DNA from: Symbiodinium natans
Taxonomy: Eukaryota; Sar; Dinophyceae; Suessiales; Symbiodiniaceae
Assembly (NCBI GenBank): GCA_905221605.1
Contig: CAJNDS010002712.1
Coordinates: 387,001 to 451,000 of the forward strand
Reading direction: 5' to 3'
Length of the DNA: 64,000 nucleotides
Shown here: piece by piece, positions 9,960 through 20,511 of the stretch
Layout of the letters: each line of letters starts with the position of its first letter
How positions within the stretch are numbered: the first letter of the stretch is position 1
Notes under the pieces: model-generated
The model's database searches: none
What the model saw: only the letters and a program-made list of their open reading frames with translations
Told to the model about the DNA's origin: nothing
Program-made: the position numbers and the translations under genes

Positions 9960-10337
9960 CCGCGGGGCAAGGCGTTGTCGCTTGGTCGTTTTCGGCATGG
10001 AGGTCGGGGGACGATTCAGCCCCAACGCCCTCGCCTTCATCCGACGCCTGGCGCGGGCACGCGGACGAGCTCGGGCGCCGTGGAACGCTGCCGCAACCGG
10101 GCAAGCGCTCACCCGACGGTGGCACTGCCTTGCGTCCCTCGCGGCATTGCGCGCGCACGCGCAGACGCTGCTGGAGCTGCCGGTGCAGCCGTGTGACGCG
10201 GGGGACGACCAGGAGCCGCCGCTGGGGGAGTTGCTCGCCGAACGCCCAGGGCAGCCAGACTGAGGCCCCGGCGTGTAGTTTCGACCCCTGAACCCCAGAC
10301 GGCGGACGCAAAAAGGTGCGCCAAAAAAAAAAAATTA
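9960..10337 (+). pseudogene. 5'-truncated LINE copy, nearly identical to the 11.3-kb copy
   Basis: From CGGGGCAAGGCGTTGTCGC onward this segment matches 11286-11650 with roughly 20 differences in 350 bases by eye. It reads CRLVVFGMEVGGRF to a TGA at 10261-10263, then a 3' UTR with GGCGGACGCAAAAAGGTGCG and twelve A. Only the last hundred residues of the element are kept, so truncation is severe, as expected of incomplete target-primed reverse transcription. The close match to the next copy implies that both derive from the same recent source, or from local duplication. Confidence 0.7.
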
Positions 10338-10794
10338 GCCGAAGTCGCAAGTACGAAATAGACAACACCAATCACACAAGATGCAATAAAACAAAGTAAG
10401 ATCACTAGTCCTCACGCGGCCCCTCAGAGCATGATGGATCATGGGTCAGTTCACGTCTCACACGCCGATGCATCACGGCAGATACTGGCCACAAACACGA
10501 TGTGGCGCAAAATTCACGAGACGAACTGACAACGGGGTCTGTGCTGGGCCATGCTGCGAGGCCTCCTCGAGCGTCCCGCCCTCCGGCAGCCCCTCAGCTG
10601 TGTGCTGGGCGCGAAGCAGACGAGCTGGGCGACGAGGTGACCCCCCCGTCTCGCAGGCAAGGACGCAGAGCCGCTGAGGCCCGCGCCGCAACATGGCACC
10701 GCTCGGCGACTCGCATTTAATTTGTTTTCAGTGGAATCAAAGAAGATAACACGCACCAAACGCTGCTGCTGTCGCAGGGGGGGATGGCGCCAGC
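10338..10794. other. Spacer between two truncated LINE copies
   Basis: No reliable gene. 10338-10500 is A/T-richer than its surroundings; 10540-10700 is GC-rich and could be an older, unrecognisable retroelement piece. Confidence 0.4.
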
Positions 10795-11656
10795 TGTGCC
10801 CTGACAGCACTCCCCACCAGTGCCGACCTAGTCGTGCCGGACGCGGAGTACCGCGTCATGCTGCTCCGACGAATGCGATTGCCACTCCCCTTCGCGCCCA
10901 AGCGCTGCCGCTGTGGCCGGGCCCTCGACTCCCTCGGGAATCACCGCGCGGCTTGTGCGCAAGTCGGGGGTTCTCGCACATCGTGCAGGCCCACTCGAAC
11001 GGGCAGCGGCGCGCATTTGCCGAGAGGCCGGAGCGCGCGTGGCGGCCAGCGTGGCCCTCCGCGACCTGGACGTCGACGTCCCCGCCGCAGACGGGCGCCG
11101 CATTGAGGTCGTGGCCAACGGCCTGCCCCTGTGGCGCGGCGCCCAGATCGCGGTTGACACGACGCTCGTTAGCCCGCTGCAGAGGAGCGGAGAGCCCCGT
11201 CCAGGAGCCGACGCCGAGCTCGGCTGCACGCTTCGCCACGCCGAGGCGCGCAAGCAACGCACGTATCCGGAGCTGCGGGCCGGCGGGGCAGGGCGTTGTC
11301 GCTTGGTCGTTTTCGGCATGGAGGTCGGAGGACGATTCAGGCCCAACGCCCTCGCCTTCATCCGCCGCCTGGCGCGGGCACGCGGGCGAGCGCGGGCGCC
11401 GTGGAACGCTGCCGCGACCGGGCAAGCGCTCACCCGACGGTGGCATTGCCTCGCGTCCATCGCAGCATTGCGCGCGCACGCGCAGACGCTGCTGGAGCTG
11501 CCGGTGCAGCCGTGTGACGCGGGGGACGACCAGGAGCCGCCGCTGGGGGAGTTGCTTGCCGAACGCCCAGGGCAGCTAGACTGAGGTCCCGGCAGGTAGC
11601 CCCGACCCTTGAACCCCAGACGGCGGACGCAAAAAGGTGCGAGAAAAAAAAAGAGG
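10795..11656 (+). pseudogene. 5'-truncated LINE copy: zinc knuckle, RLE-like domain, 3' A-run
   Basis: The best-preserved C-terminal region of the family. Frame 1 (10834 on) reads MLLRRMRLPLPFAPKRCRC and a knuckle with Cys at 10906 and 10912, His at 10942 and Cys at 10954. After one frameshift near 10960 the frame ending at 11582-11584 reads CREAGARV, GRRIEVVANGLPLW, IAVDTTLVSPL, KQRTYPEL, CRLVVFGMEVGGRF and TLLELPV. The 3' end is GGCGGACGCAAAAAGGTGCG, then A nine times. A CCHC knuckle followed by Asp / Lys-x3-Tyr / Glu motifs recalls the restriction-like endonuclease of R2-type elements. That reading is inference and should be tested by profile search. Confidence 0.7.
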
Positions 11657-13559
11657 AAACAACAACATTCGACATCTCAAAATTGCGCCGCGGAAAGCCA
11701 GAACTTAATGTGACAATGTGAATGTGTAATATGACGGTGCGGTAGTCACTTCAACTAAATTGAGCAAGGTGTGTACACGCCGTTTACATTCACCGGCACA
11801 TGCATGCGCCCAAAACATACAAAATGCATCTGTTGGTAGGCGGACGATCTGGAACCGCGGCTTGGTGACGATCCGGGCAATTTTGTGTTGCTATCTTACG
11901 GAGCACTCGTTCTAGTGGCTGCGGGGAACCAGGGTTGTGTTTTAAGATTTTTTTAAACCCTTAAATCGCAAACGACAGGCCACTGCGGGCTGGAATGTGG
12001 GTCAGGCTTCGACATTCTTACATGGTTTGCTGCCAAAACATCTTGTGTGACGAAGATGGTGAGGCCGAATCACACACGCCGCTGAAGCAAAAATGTAGCC
12101 GGGTGAAGCAGCATCAAAAAGGGGCCCTTCAGGTCGAAACTGTTCAATGCGAGTGCGATTTCGACAGCCTGGGAAATGCAACCAGTGCGATCGATGGGAT
12201 TGCCCTGCGAACTTTGCAGCCCGGCTTACGTGAGTTTTGTGCTAAGGCAATCTTGAGGCTGTTGTGCGCATTCGGAGGTCATGGGTGGCGTTCTCCCCTT
12301 CCTTGCATGTACAGGCAGATCCAACAGAGTGAAGCCGTGGCTTCGGCATACGGGTGGCCAGTTGTTCTTTGTGGCAATGGCAGTTTTTAGCTCTTGCCAA
12401 TGGACTTGGAATCTTACGGCCTTCCAGAGTTTGCGCAGGTGCCTGTACAGCCTGGTTCGGCGGATGTGGCTGCACCATCTTGCATACCAGGAGTACTTGA
12501 TGAGGATGCTGGTGATGCGTGATCTCTGCTGTTATGATGTCATGCGTTTCCCTTGAGTTTTTGCCTTTCGGTTTTTCCGTCAGCATTGTTGGCAAGCCCC
12601 GGGCAAGTCCCGAACGAGAAAACCGGGGGGGGGGGGGGGGGTGGTAGAAAAGGAAGTTCGTGTACTTGTGGTGATATCTCATCGACCGATGTATTGGCAT
12701 GGCACTGCATGTCTTCCGGGGACTTCTATCAGACTTAAGCAAGGGAGTCCCGGAAGACGCCAACTGGGAAGAAGGGGGGGGGGTAGAGTGGACCAGCTTC
12801 TTGTAGAAAATGTAGGTTAGAGAAGCATAGGGGGCAAAGCCTAGCCAGACAAACTTGGGGCATCCCGGGTGTACTTTTCTTGATGCTCGCTGGCTGGAGA
12901 TATAGTGGGAGGAGTATTTGCCAGGGCTCGCAACATCTGAGATGGGACCGACGCTAGGCAACTTTGCGCGCTTGTACAACAAATCGTTTGCCGGACATCC
13001 TTTTTTACTTTTTTTGATTCGCTAGCAAGCCCGGATGCTAATTGTTCGGCCACTTCGGCCCCACAAGCTGTGTCACGGTCATTTTTCCTCACATGTTGTC
13101 ACTGGAAGATTTGTGGTGGTCTGGTGGTGGTTGTGCTTTGTACGGTGTCGTTTGACACCCACCCCTGATTCAGGCTTCTGATCACGTTTGTTGTGAGCCG
13201 TGGCTGGGAGAGCTTTGGCCGGAGCTGGTGGAGAAGCACAGTGAACGTAAAAAGGCCTTCTGCTTGTGCTTGGAAGCTTTGTCAAGTGTACTAGTAACTA
13301 GTAGCATCGGAGCGCTGAAGGGTGCCAAAGTTGTTGGGTTGATCCACAATTCCCTGCGGCTTGGAATCTTCTGGCAACGCATCAGTTCTTGTACGCGGAG
13401 TTGAACAACCCACACATTTGTTCGCAGGCCGACGGCTATGTGAGTCCACTTCTTGAGGGCACTGGCATGAAACTGATGGAAAGTCAGCCACTGCAAAGCT
13501 CCAGATTTGGAGGACATGGGTGAATAAATTAGGCTGCATTGTTTCTTTGAATTCTTTAG
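11657..13559. other. Long spacer with G-runs; two weak exon candidates near 13.2-13.4 kb
   Basis: Mostly no coding signal. G-runs occur at 12625-12641 and 12774-12784. At about 13195-13276 one + frame reads EPWLGELWPELVEKHSERKK and on through Cys/Leu residues; at about 13317-13378 another reads GAKVVGLIHNSLRLGIFWQ. Both are more protein-like than the surroundings and could be upstream exons of the methyltransferase gene, but no join could be made. Confidence 0.35.
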
Positions 13560-15050
13560 CTGCTTATTTGCCACCGCTGGGGATTGTTGGTGGGAGAGTG
13601 CGTGCAGCGCAGTCCGCTCGTCGTGCCAGGTGTGGTTCGGCTTGAACGCCTGGGTGAGTTTCGCATCTGCCAAGCTGGCAAGAGCTTCGCATTGCACTGC
13701 GTGGTGCCTTGGGTGCCCAAGGCGCCATCCAAGCCTGGGAAGCGGCAGCGGGTGCCAGCCGCCGTCCACGAGGCCACAGCTTTGGCGTCGGCCACGCGGA
13801 AGCAAGCAATGAAGGACGCGGCCTCCCACTTCTTGCTTGAGGAGCCACTTCTGCTCATGTGCGCCTGCGAGCGGTGGGAGCGTGTCCTGGCACTGGATCT
13901 TCGGGAAGCTTGGCGTGATGCGGCTGAGGTGGAAGAGATCGGTCAGGGCTTATTCCGCCTTTGTACCAGTGAGCCCGGTGCATGGCCACCTCAGGAGACA
14001 AGCCCTGGGCCCGAACCCCCCTTATTGCGAGAAGGCACTTTCAAGCACAGTGTGTGGCATGTAGCGGGCTTGAGACGATGCCTGCACTTGCTCACGCTTC
14101 CGGGCTCTCAGCGCAGCCTTCTGTCTGCGACGTGTCAACTGAAACTCGAGTTTCCAGATGGATGGAGCCTGGAGCATGAGGGTCCACATCCGCCTCGCTT
14201 TGAGTCCCTTGCTCCTTACACACAGTCCTGCGGATTCATGGCTGCTCAGCTCGGGCGAGCCATCGGGGGGCCTGTGCATGAGGCAACCGACTCGGATGTG
14301 GCAGCACGGCTGGTCACGGTGCAGGTCGTAGGAAGGGAGGATCTGTTTCTGCTGGCTCGGGATTCCCTAAGTTTCGATGGCTTTCGACCCACGGAATTTG
14401 GCCTTGCGTGGAGGGCCCGGCCCTTTCCAGACTACAGCGCTGCTCTGGAGCCGCTGGCAGCCCTTGCCATGCTGGGTTTGGGGTTGCGGGTGCACAGGCG
14501 CCTTTGGTCCCAGGATCCGGTGGCCTTCCTCGACGCGACCTGCGGCACGGGCACCCTGGCGGCCGCCGCCAAGTACTGCAAAAGCGACTGGCCCATCTAT
14601 GCTGGGGACGTGAACCCCACGCTGGTGAGGAGGGCCAAGTGCAACCTGGAGGCCGCCTTCCCAAGTCAAACTTTCGAGCTCGAGCTCGAAAAGGAAAAAG
14701 CAGGAAAAGCAGCAAAGCCTGGCCAGAGGCCAATTCAGCCTGTGCCGGGGATCGGGGTGGGAGAGTGGGATGCCACGGAACGGTGGCCCGTCCCAGCGAT
14801 GGCCGTGGGCAGCTCCGGCCAGGGGCTGCTGGTTGCTTCGAACCTGCCTTGGGGCAAGAACTTGAAGTGCCAGGTGGAGGCTGCCACGCAGATCACCCGA
14901 TGCTTGGCGAGGTCCTTTCCGGGTGCCACGCTCTGCCTCGTTGCGCCCGAGGAGGCCTGGGACACCATCAGCAACCAGCACAGTCGGACAACTAGAAGCA
15001 GCAAGGTCTCTACTCGTAGCAGGGCAGAGCAAGCAAGACACGGTCCTTGA
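13560..15050 (+). CDS. SAM-dependent RNA methyltransferase-like protein (UPF0020/THUMP-type Rossmann fold), large exon
   Basis: An open stretch of nearly 500 codons begins right after a pyrimidine-rich tract ending in TAG at 13559, which looks like a splice acceptor; the frame has a stop exactly there, so the true start lies in an unseen upstream exon (first in-frame ATG at 13809). The C-terminal half has a methyltransferase core: FLDATCGTGTLAAAA (SAM-binding loop, from about 14529), AGDVNPTLVRRAKCNLEAA (acidic loop after strand 2) and VASNLPWGKN (about 14836), the N-x-P-W/Y motif of N-methyltransferases acting on RNA bases or amides. This order fits THUMPD/TrmN/RlmL-like RNA methylases, but the exact target is unknown. 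The last 30 codons (after EEAWDTISNQ) are Ser/Arg-rich and probably read into an intron. Confidence 0.75.
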   Translation: MLICHRWGLLVGECVQRSPLVVPGVVRLERLGEFRICQAGKSFALHCVVPWVPKAPSKPGKRQRVPAAVHEATALASATRKQAMKDAASHFLLEEPLLLMCACERWERVLALDLREAWRDAAEVEEIGQGLFRLCTSEPGAWPPQETSPGPEPPLLREGTFKHSVWHVAGLRRCLHLLTLPGSQRSLLSATCQLKLEFPDGWSLEHEGPHPPRFESLAPYTQSCGFMAAQLGRAIGGPVHEATDSDVAARLVTVQVVGREDLFLLARDSLSFDGFRPTEFGLAWRARPFPDYSAALEPLAALAMLGLGLRVHRRLWSQDPVAFLDATCGTGTLAAAAKYCKSDWPIYAGDVNPTLVRRAKCNLEAAFPSQTFELELEKEKAGKAAKPGQRPIQPVPGIGVGEWDATERWPVPAMAVGSSGQGLLVASNLPWGKNLKCQVEAATQITRCLARSFPGATLCLVAPEEAWDTISNQHSRTTRSSKVSTRSRAEQARHGP

Positions 15051-15076
15051 AGCTTTGCTTGTTCATGTGCCCGGAG

Positions 15077-15178
15077 GTAGCGCGCAACTGCGAGGGATGG
15101 TTCCGCACCGTGTTCACGGAGCCGGTTGGCAAGAAGGCTGCTCTCATGCTGGGACACGGCATCGGTGAGCCCCAGTGA
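15077..15178 (+). CDS. Probable 3'-terminal exon of the methyltransferase gene
   Basis: After CCCGGAG, an AG|G acceptor, one + frame reads VARNCEGWFRTVFTEPVGKK, then AALMLGHGIGEPQ and TGA at 15176-15178. A Trp-rich strand followed by Gly-Lys-Lys-Ala-Ala-Leu is how many UPF0020-type methyltransferases end. It is in frame 2 while the upstream exon is in frame 3, so an intron of 50-130 bases is needed. A GTGAGC at 15172 could instead be a donor to another exon. Confidence 0.4.
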   Translation, partial: VARNCEGWFRTVFTEPVGKKAALMLGHGIGEPQ

Positions 15179-17458
15179 CAAAAGCGCCCGCTCCCGGGCT
15201 TTTGGCACAATGTATTGGCTACATTGGCATAAGCTCGGGATAGTAACAACAACTGACCTTCCAAGTTGAGCACTTTTCCGCACTCTGAGCCTTACCTCTC
15301 AGCTGCTTTCATGCCCAAGATGTTCCCAAGCCAATTCCCAACAGTGAAGTGTACTCCGATACGCCAGTGCTCAATCTTGCCCCGGATCCAACCACAGTAG
15401 ACCCACAACCCGGTGCCATGTAGTTGACCGGCACCCTTGACAAAGAACAAGGCAAACTCTGGCACAATCACAACCCCACATCCGAACAAAATGATCAAGT
15501 CACCAAAAACAAGCCTTAGAACACCACTAGATAAGAGCCCCGAGAGCCCTAAAACTCCGCTTGAAAGTCCTAAATCGAGGCCAAGGATCCCATGGCTCAG
15601 CTGAAAGCCCGCACTGCCGCTACAGCTGCCAGGAACTTGGACCTTTGTGGGCCCCTGCTTGTTTGGGGTTTGGCTGTTGGGGCTTAGGAATCATGTCCTC
15701 CATATTCCCGAAGAGTGTATGAAATCCGGTGACTCGTGTGTCTCATTGCAACGAGCTGGCCAGATTGTCCGGAGCCCGGTGTTGAGAAGGGTTGCAGTGC
15801 GTGGTCGCGGGTTTGGTACTGGTGTGCAGGTCCATGAAAGATTTGGGGGCACGGTTCCGCTTCAGGTTTTTTTTTGCTGCTTCTTCCCTACCCGGTAGTC
15901 TGAATGGGCCTGGATTTGAGGGTTTCCGGTTTACCGTTCCGAAGCTAGGTTTTTTCGAAGCTTGTTGCTGGGAGGGTCTGCGGAGTGTGGGTTCTTTTAT
16001 CGGACTTCAGATTGTGCATCCTTGGGTATCTTGTGTGTCTAGGCCTCTGGGTGAAGGTAAAAGCATGCATCAGCACAATTAATAAGCCGCTACACCCAAT
16101 GCGCGGTGGTTCGTCCAACTATGCGGGTCCCACAAAAGAGCCAGAAGTGCAGCAGAACCCGAAGTGCAAAAGACACCGAAGCCCCCTTAGCTTTGCAAGC
16201 CTCACCAACCCTGAGCCGCCCAAATAGCGGGGTTTACGAGACCCTTACATCCTGGCTCTCAGGGGCTTCAGCTTTTAGAAGGGTTTAAAGGTTTAGGGTG
16301 GTAGGCTTTAAGGTCAGGGGCGATAAGGGTGCCAGATTAGATGACGCTGCTGTTCAGCGCTTGTTGACGCTGTCAGGCCGAAAGGGAGCGGGTTGCGAAG
16401 GCGCAAGCTCGTGGATCGTGTTCGTAGAGCGAGGGAACTGCCAGCGCCACTTAAAGCGGCACTGCAAAGGTCGCGCCCAATCCTCAAGATGTACTCAAGC
16501 CACCCGAGCCCTACACACATGCTAAGTGCTGTCATGTTGTGGACTCGGGGGTCGAGGACTCGGAAGTGCCCAGACATACTGCATATGTGCCCATCTTCGA
16601 TCCTTGTAGCAAAGGTCCGAGGCACCAACAGCTCAAGGTACACCATGTGCTGAGACTACAAGAATCCAGAAGTCCTGACTGCCCCAAGCTTTACTTGTAG
16701 CTCCAAGAAAACAACGCGTCCTCTCTGAAAACTGCACCCGGAGAGGCTCCGAACCCTTCGTGTAAGGAGGTTAAAATGATCGGTGCCGCAGTTTACAGAA
16801 TATCCTCTACGTTATCCCAGAGGGTCCCGAACACGATTTAAGGCTTTCCACCATTTGGATCTTCCCCCATGTGAGGAGCGTGCGGAGCGTGTCAAGGCCG
16901 GGGGTGTAGGGTTTGGGGCTTGGGGTGCTTTGTTGAATCCAGCTCTTCTTCGCTACCGTTAGGCTATACAAGCCCATGAGCGATGTCTATAGAAGAAACC
17001 TAATAATCGGCATCTACGAGGACTTTTAGGATGCATGCAGCATTCACAGGCTTGCTGGAAAGATAGAGGGGGATAGGTATTTGCATCTCTACCGTATGGG
17101 CCTAGGGTTAGAGAGTCAGTTTGATAGATGTATATACGATGTATGTTTAACTTTTTTCTTGCACGTTTTTCGGGGTTGCGGATTTATACTTGAAAGTGCT
17201 GCTTGGCCTAGGTCTCCCACGAAGGATCAGTGCGCAGGAGTTCGCCCAGAATCCCCGTAAACCTTAGAACCCTAAACGTCCCTTAAGCACCCTTATTAAC
17301 ATGTAACCCGCAAGTCGTGGCAGGCGGGTGTGGAGGAGGCGAGGAAGAAGCGGAAGGTGGAGGCCAGTGCATTCAGCCATCCGTCAGATCCTGGTAGGCT
17401 GCGGGCGGGTTTAGCTGGTTCAACTGAGTGGGCAATCAACATGTCAAGTTTCAAAAAG
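15179..17458. other. Long spacer, no supported gene
   Basis: No convincing exon. Protein-like but unsupported stretches occur at 16300-16650 (Arg-rich in two frames) and 17330-17400 (reads ARKKRKVEA, like a nuclear localisation signal). One copy of a recurring motif lies at 16104-16136. Degenerate telomere-type words appear through 16.8-17.3 kb. Confidence 0.5.
16104..16136 (+). repeat. Recurring ~30-bp motif, copy 1
   Basis: Contains GGTTCGTCCAACTATGCGGG followed by TCCCACAAA. Near-identical words recur at 58159 and 63066, and a shorter part at 25657. Confidence 0.6.
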
Positions 17459-17603
17459 GTTCCCACTGAATGTGGCGAAAAATCCTACAGAGAGCGCCAC
17501 AAAGCTGAGCAAGTCGCTGGCAGTGCAGCAGGGCTTCTGGGTGCAGGAAGCTAAAAAACAGAAGGAGGAGACAGCTGACAGAACCAAGAAGTCGAAGGCC
17601 TGA
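17459..17603 (+). CDS. Putative C-terminal exon of an unidentified Lys-rich protein
   Basis: After CAAAAAG, an AG|G acceptor, the + frame reads FPLNVAKNPTESATKLSKSL, then AVQQGFWVQEAKKQKEE and ends TKKSKA with TGA at 17601-17603. Charge pattern and codon use look coding and the basic tail could be nuclear-targeting. The upstream ARKKRKVEA at 17340 may belong to the same gene. No domain is recognised. Confidence 0.35.
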
Positions 17604-18240
17604 TGCCCGTGGTCTGAGAACCCTAAACCCTACCCATCAACCCAATGTCTCGCGACAGTCCTGGGTCTTTGCGGGCTGTGGAAGACCTTTTTGATTCTCA
17701 CTTGCTAGCTATGAGCTTGGTCTCTGCCCATAAGTCATTCCTAGGGGCTCCATGTAGCCTGCAACACTTTGAGTTTATGTAAATAAACAGGCTGAGTTGG
17801 AAACCGACTCATGGCTGAATCTATGATATGGATAGCAGAGATGCAGAGAAATAAGGAGGCTGGGTCTGGGCCTGAAACACCCGGCTGAAATCCGCACTCC
17901 CTCCGGTCGTGAGTCGTGATGGTAAACCCTATACTCTCTGCACAATGTGCTGTTTCCTTCACATACCAGCGAGAAGGAAGCAATACTTGCTTGAGGGAAT
18001 GTAGGTGGGGGATGGTCAAGCGAGCCGTATGATTGAGGATAGCGGGAACTGGGGCTGTCAAATCCTGTGTGAGCCTTGTAAGCGCAATTCATGTGCACCT
18101 GTTCGTTAAGCAAAGAGAACAGCCCCCTCTATGCCTACCAACGCCTCACAGCGACAACCTGCACTTGGGCCATAGTCAAAGCTGACCTTTTCCCTGTACA
18201 CGTTCGCGAAACGGGCGCGAAAACAAAAAACCCTCACCCT

Positions 18241-18333
18241 AAACCTCCCTCTCCCTCTCCCTCTCTCTCTCTGCCTCTCTCGCTCTCCCTCTCTCTTTCT
18301 TTCTTTCTCTCTCTCTCTCTCTTTTTTTTTTTT

Positions 18334-18364
<31 letters not shown>

Positions 18365-18365
18365 T
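18241..18365 (+). repeat. CT-rich polypyrimidine microsatellite
   Basis: About 125 bases of CT/CCCTCT with short T runs and almost no purine, a potential H-DNA (triplex) sequence. It lies 68 bases upstream of the exon at 18433, so it could also act as an extended pyrimidine tract. Confidence 0.9.
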
Positions 18366-18432
18366 AATTGCGCTCTCACACTTACCTCCTCGCTCTTCGG
18401 GCCCTTTTCCGCCCCAATCAAGCCTGTGCAGG

Positions 18433-18493
18433 CAGACGACCTTCTGGACAGCTTGTACGGAGGGCTACCGCCGCCTGATCCAGAGAAGGCAGG
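18433..18493 (+). CDS. Exon resembling the N-terminus of splicing factor SPF45/DRT111
   Basis: Flanked by CTGTGCAG|G (acceptor) and AAGGCAG|GTGAAC (donor), it reads ADDLLDSLYGGLPPPDPEKA. The LYGxLPPP word is typical of the N-terminus of DRT111/SPF45-like splicing factors, which continue with a G-patch and an RRM. Neither of those domains was found in the window, so the assignment rests on one short match. Splice borders are good, so it is probably a real exon. Confidence 0.4.
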
Positions 18494-19378
18494 TGAACAC
18501 CTGACCCATAGCGTTCTCGGGCATCGCAAGGGAGGCGTCGTGTGCGCTGTTAGCTTCGGCTGCGGTGCTCCTCGGGTCGAATGGCTTGCGCCCTCCGTAC
18601 GGTGGCAGCGTATGCCAGGCGTATACTCTGCATGTACAAGAGGCGAAGTAGGTGTAGTCACTGCAAGTCGCAGCTTGTCGCGGTCACGTGTGTGCATATA
18701 GCAAGTTTTGAACCTCGCATCATGAGATGCAGACAGGGTCGCATCGTGAGGGATGAAGGTAAAGGGTCATTGTCATTGGCCTGAATTCCATCAGCCAGGA
18801 TCAAGCCATGGCACAGCGGGTGAAAGAGTGTCAGCCTCAGAACATCCTGGACGCATCTTCCCTTCTTCCCTACTCCCTATGTTTGCCATGATGCGCCTCA
18901 AGCTCACAGCTTCACTGTTCGGATCTCTTCGGGAGTGTGCTGTGGGGCTGCTCTCGGATCCGCGCGAAGCCTTTAAGCCTTCAGGCAAGCGACCTGGAAG
19001 CAGCACCGGTTCCCGCCCCTGCCGGTGCACGCCTCATGGAGAGAGATACACCGAAGCTTCGCAGAACATCTTCCGTACCCGTGTTTTATAGCATAAAGAT
19101 GATTCGATACACCGTGAGGGGCCCAGTGATCTGAATGTCTGCCGATTTGGTTAGTGGCACGACGGGAGCGGCAGAGACTGCAAACTTGCAGGTTTTTGTG
19201 AATGCGCACAGTGTGCTTTAGGGCCATGTGGGTTTACAAAATCAAGGGGTAGGATTCCCTCATACCGAGGACCCCAATAAGGCAGCCCTAACGTGGAGTC
19301 AGGCCCTTTGATGGTTGGAGTCTCAAGTCTGCAAGTCGAAAGATAATAGTACTCGAACTGATAGAAACAACTACATCT
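18494..19378. other. Spacer or intron, nothing supported
   Basis: No coding stretch stands out. It may be intron of the gene that includes the 18433 exon. Confidence 0.4.
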
Positions 19379-19540
19379 GTGCATGTTGAGAAAGAATCCC
19401 AACAGGGAGAGATCAGTGCTTTTTGGCAGTTGCTGCTGTGGGGCATTTTTCCCCGCGTCTTCCGAGATGTATCGGAGGTGGAAGATCCAGCGAAGGTGAT
19501 CTTTTTGGATGTGGATGGGGTGCCACAGCCTGAGAACAGG
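19379..19540 (+). CDS. Putative exon with an HAD-like motif I
   Basis: The frame reads VEKESQQGEISAFWQLLLWG, then FPRVFRDVSEVEDPAK and VIFLDVDGVPQPEN. VIFLDVDGV is the nucleophile motif (DxDG) of haloacid-dehalogenase phosphatases, where the residue after the last Val is usually Leu. An AG|G acceptor is possible at 19495, which would start an exon right at VIFLDVDG. The other HAD motifs were not found nearby. Small HAD-type proteins are common in dinoflagellates, so this is plausible but weak. Confidence 0.35.
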
Positions 19541-20436
19541 GGAGACTGCCCTCAACGGACCATTCCTCGCTGGGTTTAGTTCTTGTGCAGGTGCCGGGCT
19601 TGCTCCTAGAAACACCTAAAGGATCCTAAAGGCCCTGAAACAAACCCTACGCCATGCAACAGTATCCAGTGAGGGCTCTGAGCCGCAGCGTGCTTCCACA
19701 GCTTCAGTGGGTCGCGACATCCTTGAAGCCTTTGGACGCTCGAGGTCGGGATTTTGGGATTCAAAGATGCCCTGACCCATCGGGGGTGTGGCCAGGCGCC
19801 GTGAAGGCGGTACTCAGAGTTATATAGGCCTCAACAACCTGGAAGCTTGTCATGATACTATCACCTCCCTGGTATTCGCGTCGTCTAAACCCTAAAACCG
19901 GTATCTCTAACGCCTGGCATAGTTCTTCAAGACCATTTTCGATTGCCGGGAAGTGTCCTGCAATGCTTCGTGAGTGTCAGCTGGGAAACTGGCAACAATG
20001 AAAGGCCAAGGCGGGGGGGGAAATCAACCTAGAACCCCCAACCCCTCTCAAGCCCCGAAGCCTTAAACCCACACCCTTCTAACGCTCACATCAGCTGAAT
20101 CCCCCCATATCTTCTGCTCCGAGGTTGCGGCCCCTAACAGCGGGCGGCTTTAGATCGATGATGGTTTCGGGCCCCAGAGCGATGTGGCCCAGGGTTTAGG
20201 GGGTAGCCGGGGCTGGAAACTGCTAACTTCCCTCTCACCTGGGCCTCTAAACGGGCGCGGCCAGTGCTCGGCAAGGACCAGGACTCGGGGAACTGGCCAC
20301 ATGTGGGTCCCAACTATACCGAAAAAGCGCCCAGAAACCTTAAACTTTCAAACCCGAACCCTGTTCTTCTTCTATTCTCTGTCTTAGCGCACGCATGTCT
20401 GCCGAAGCCTTGAACCAAAAACCACGAAAAGCCCAG

Positions 20437-20511
20437 GTGGATGGCGAGTGGGCGCTGCGTGCTGAGACTGCCGACTTCATTTCTGGGGCCCTGCAGGGGG
20501 CCCTGGTGCAG
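20437..20511 (+). CDS. Internal exon of an unidentified protein
   Basis: Bounded by GCCCAG|G and CAG|GTATGT, both good splice sites, with 25 complete codons reading VDGEWALRAETADFISGALQ, then GALVQ. No family was recognised. The donor is one of the few conventional GT donors in the window. Confidence 0.5.

Noticed and set aside
12242-12982. A 246-codon minus-strand frame with a poly-Pro stretch
   Set aside because: The Pro run comes from a G17 homopolymer and no domain is visible.
13182-13829. A 215-codon minus-strand frame overlapping the start of the methyltransferase exon
   Set aside because: No domain; the overlapping + frame has a methyltransferase core and splice acceptor.
18239-18697. 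Arg/Glu-rich minus-strand frame over the CT tract
   Set aside because: Simple-sequence artefact (GA repeats read as Arg-Glu).
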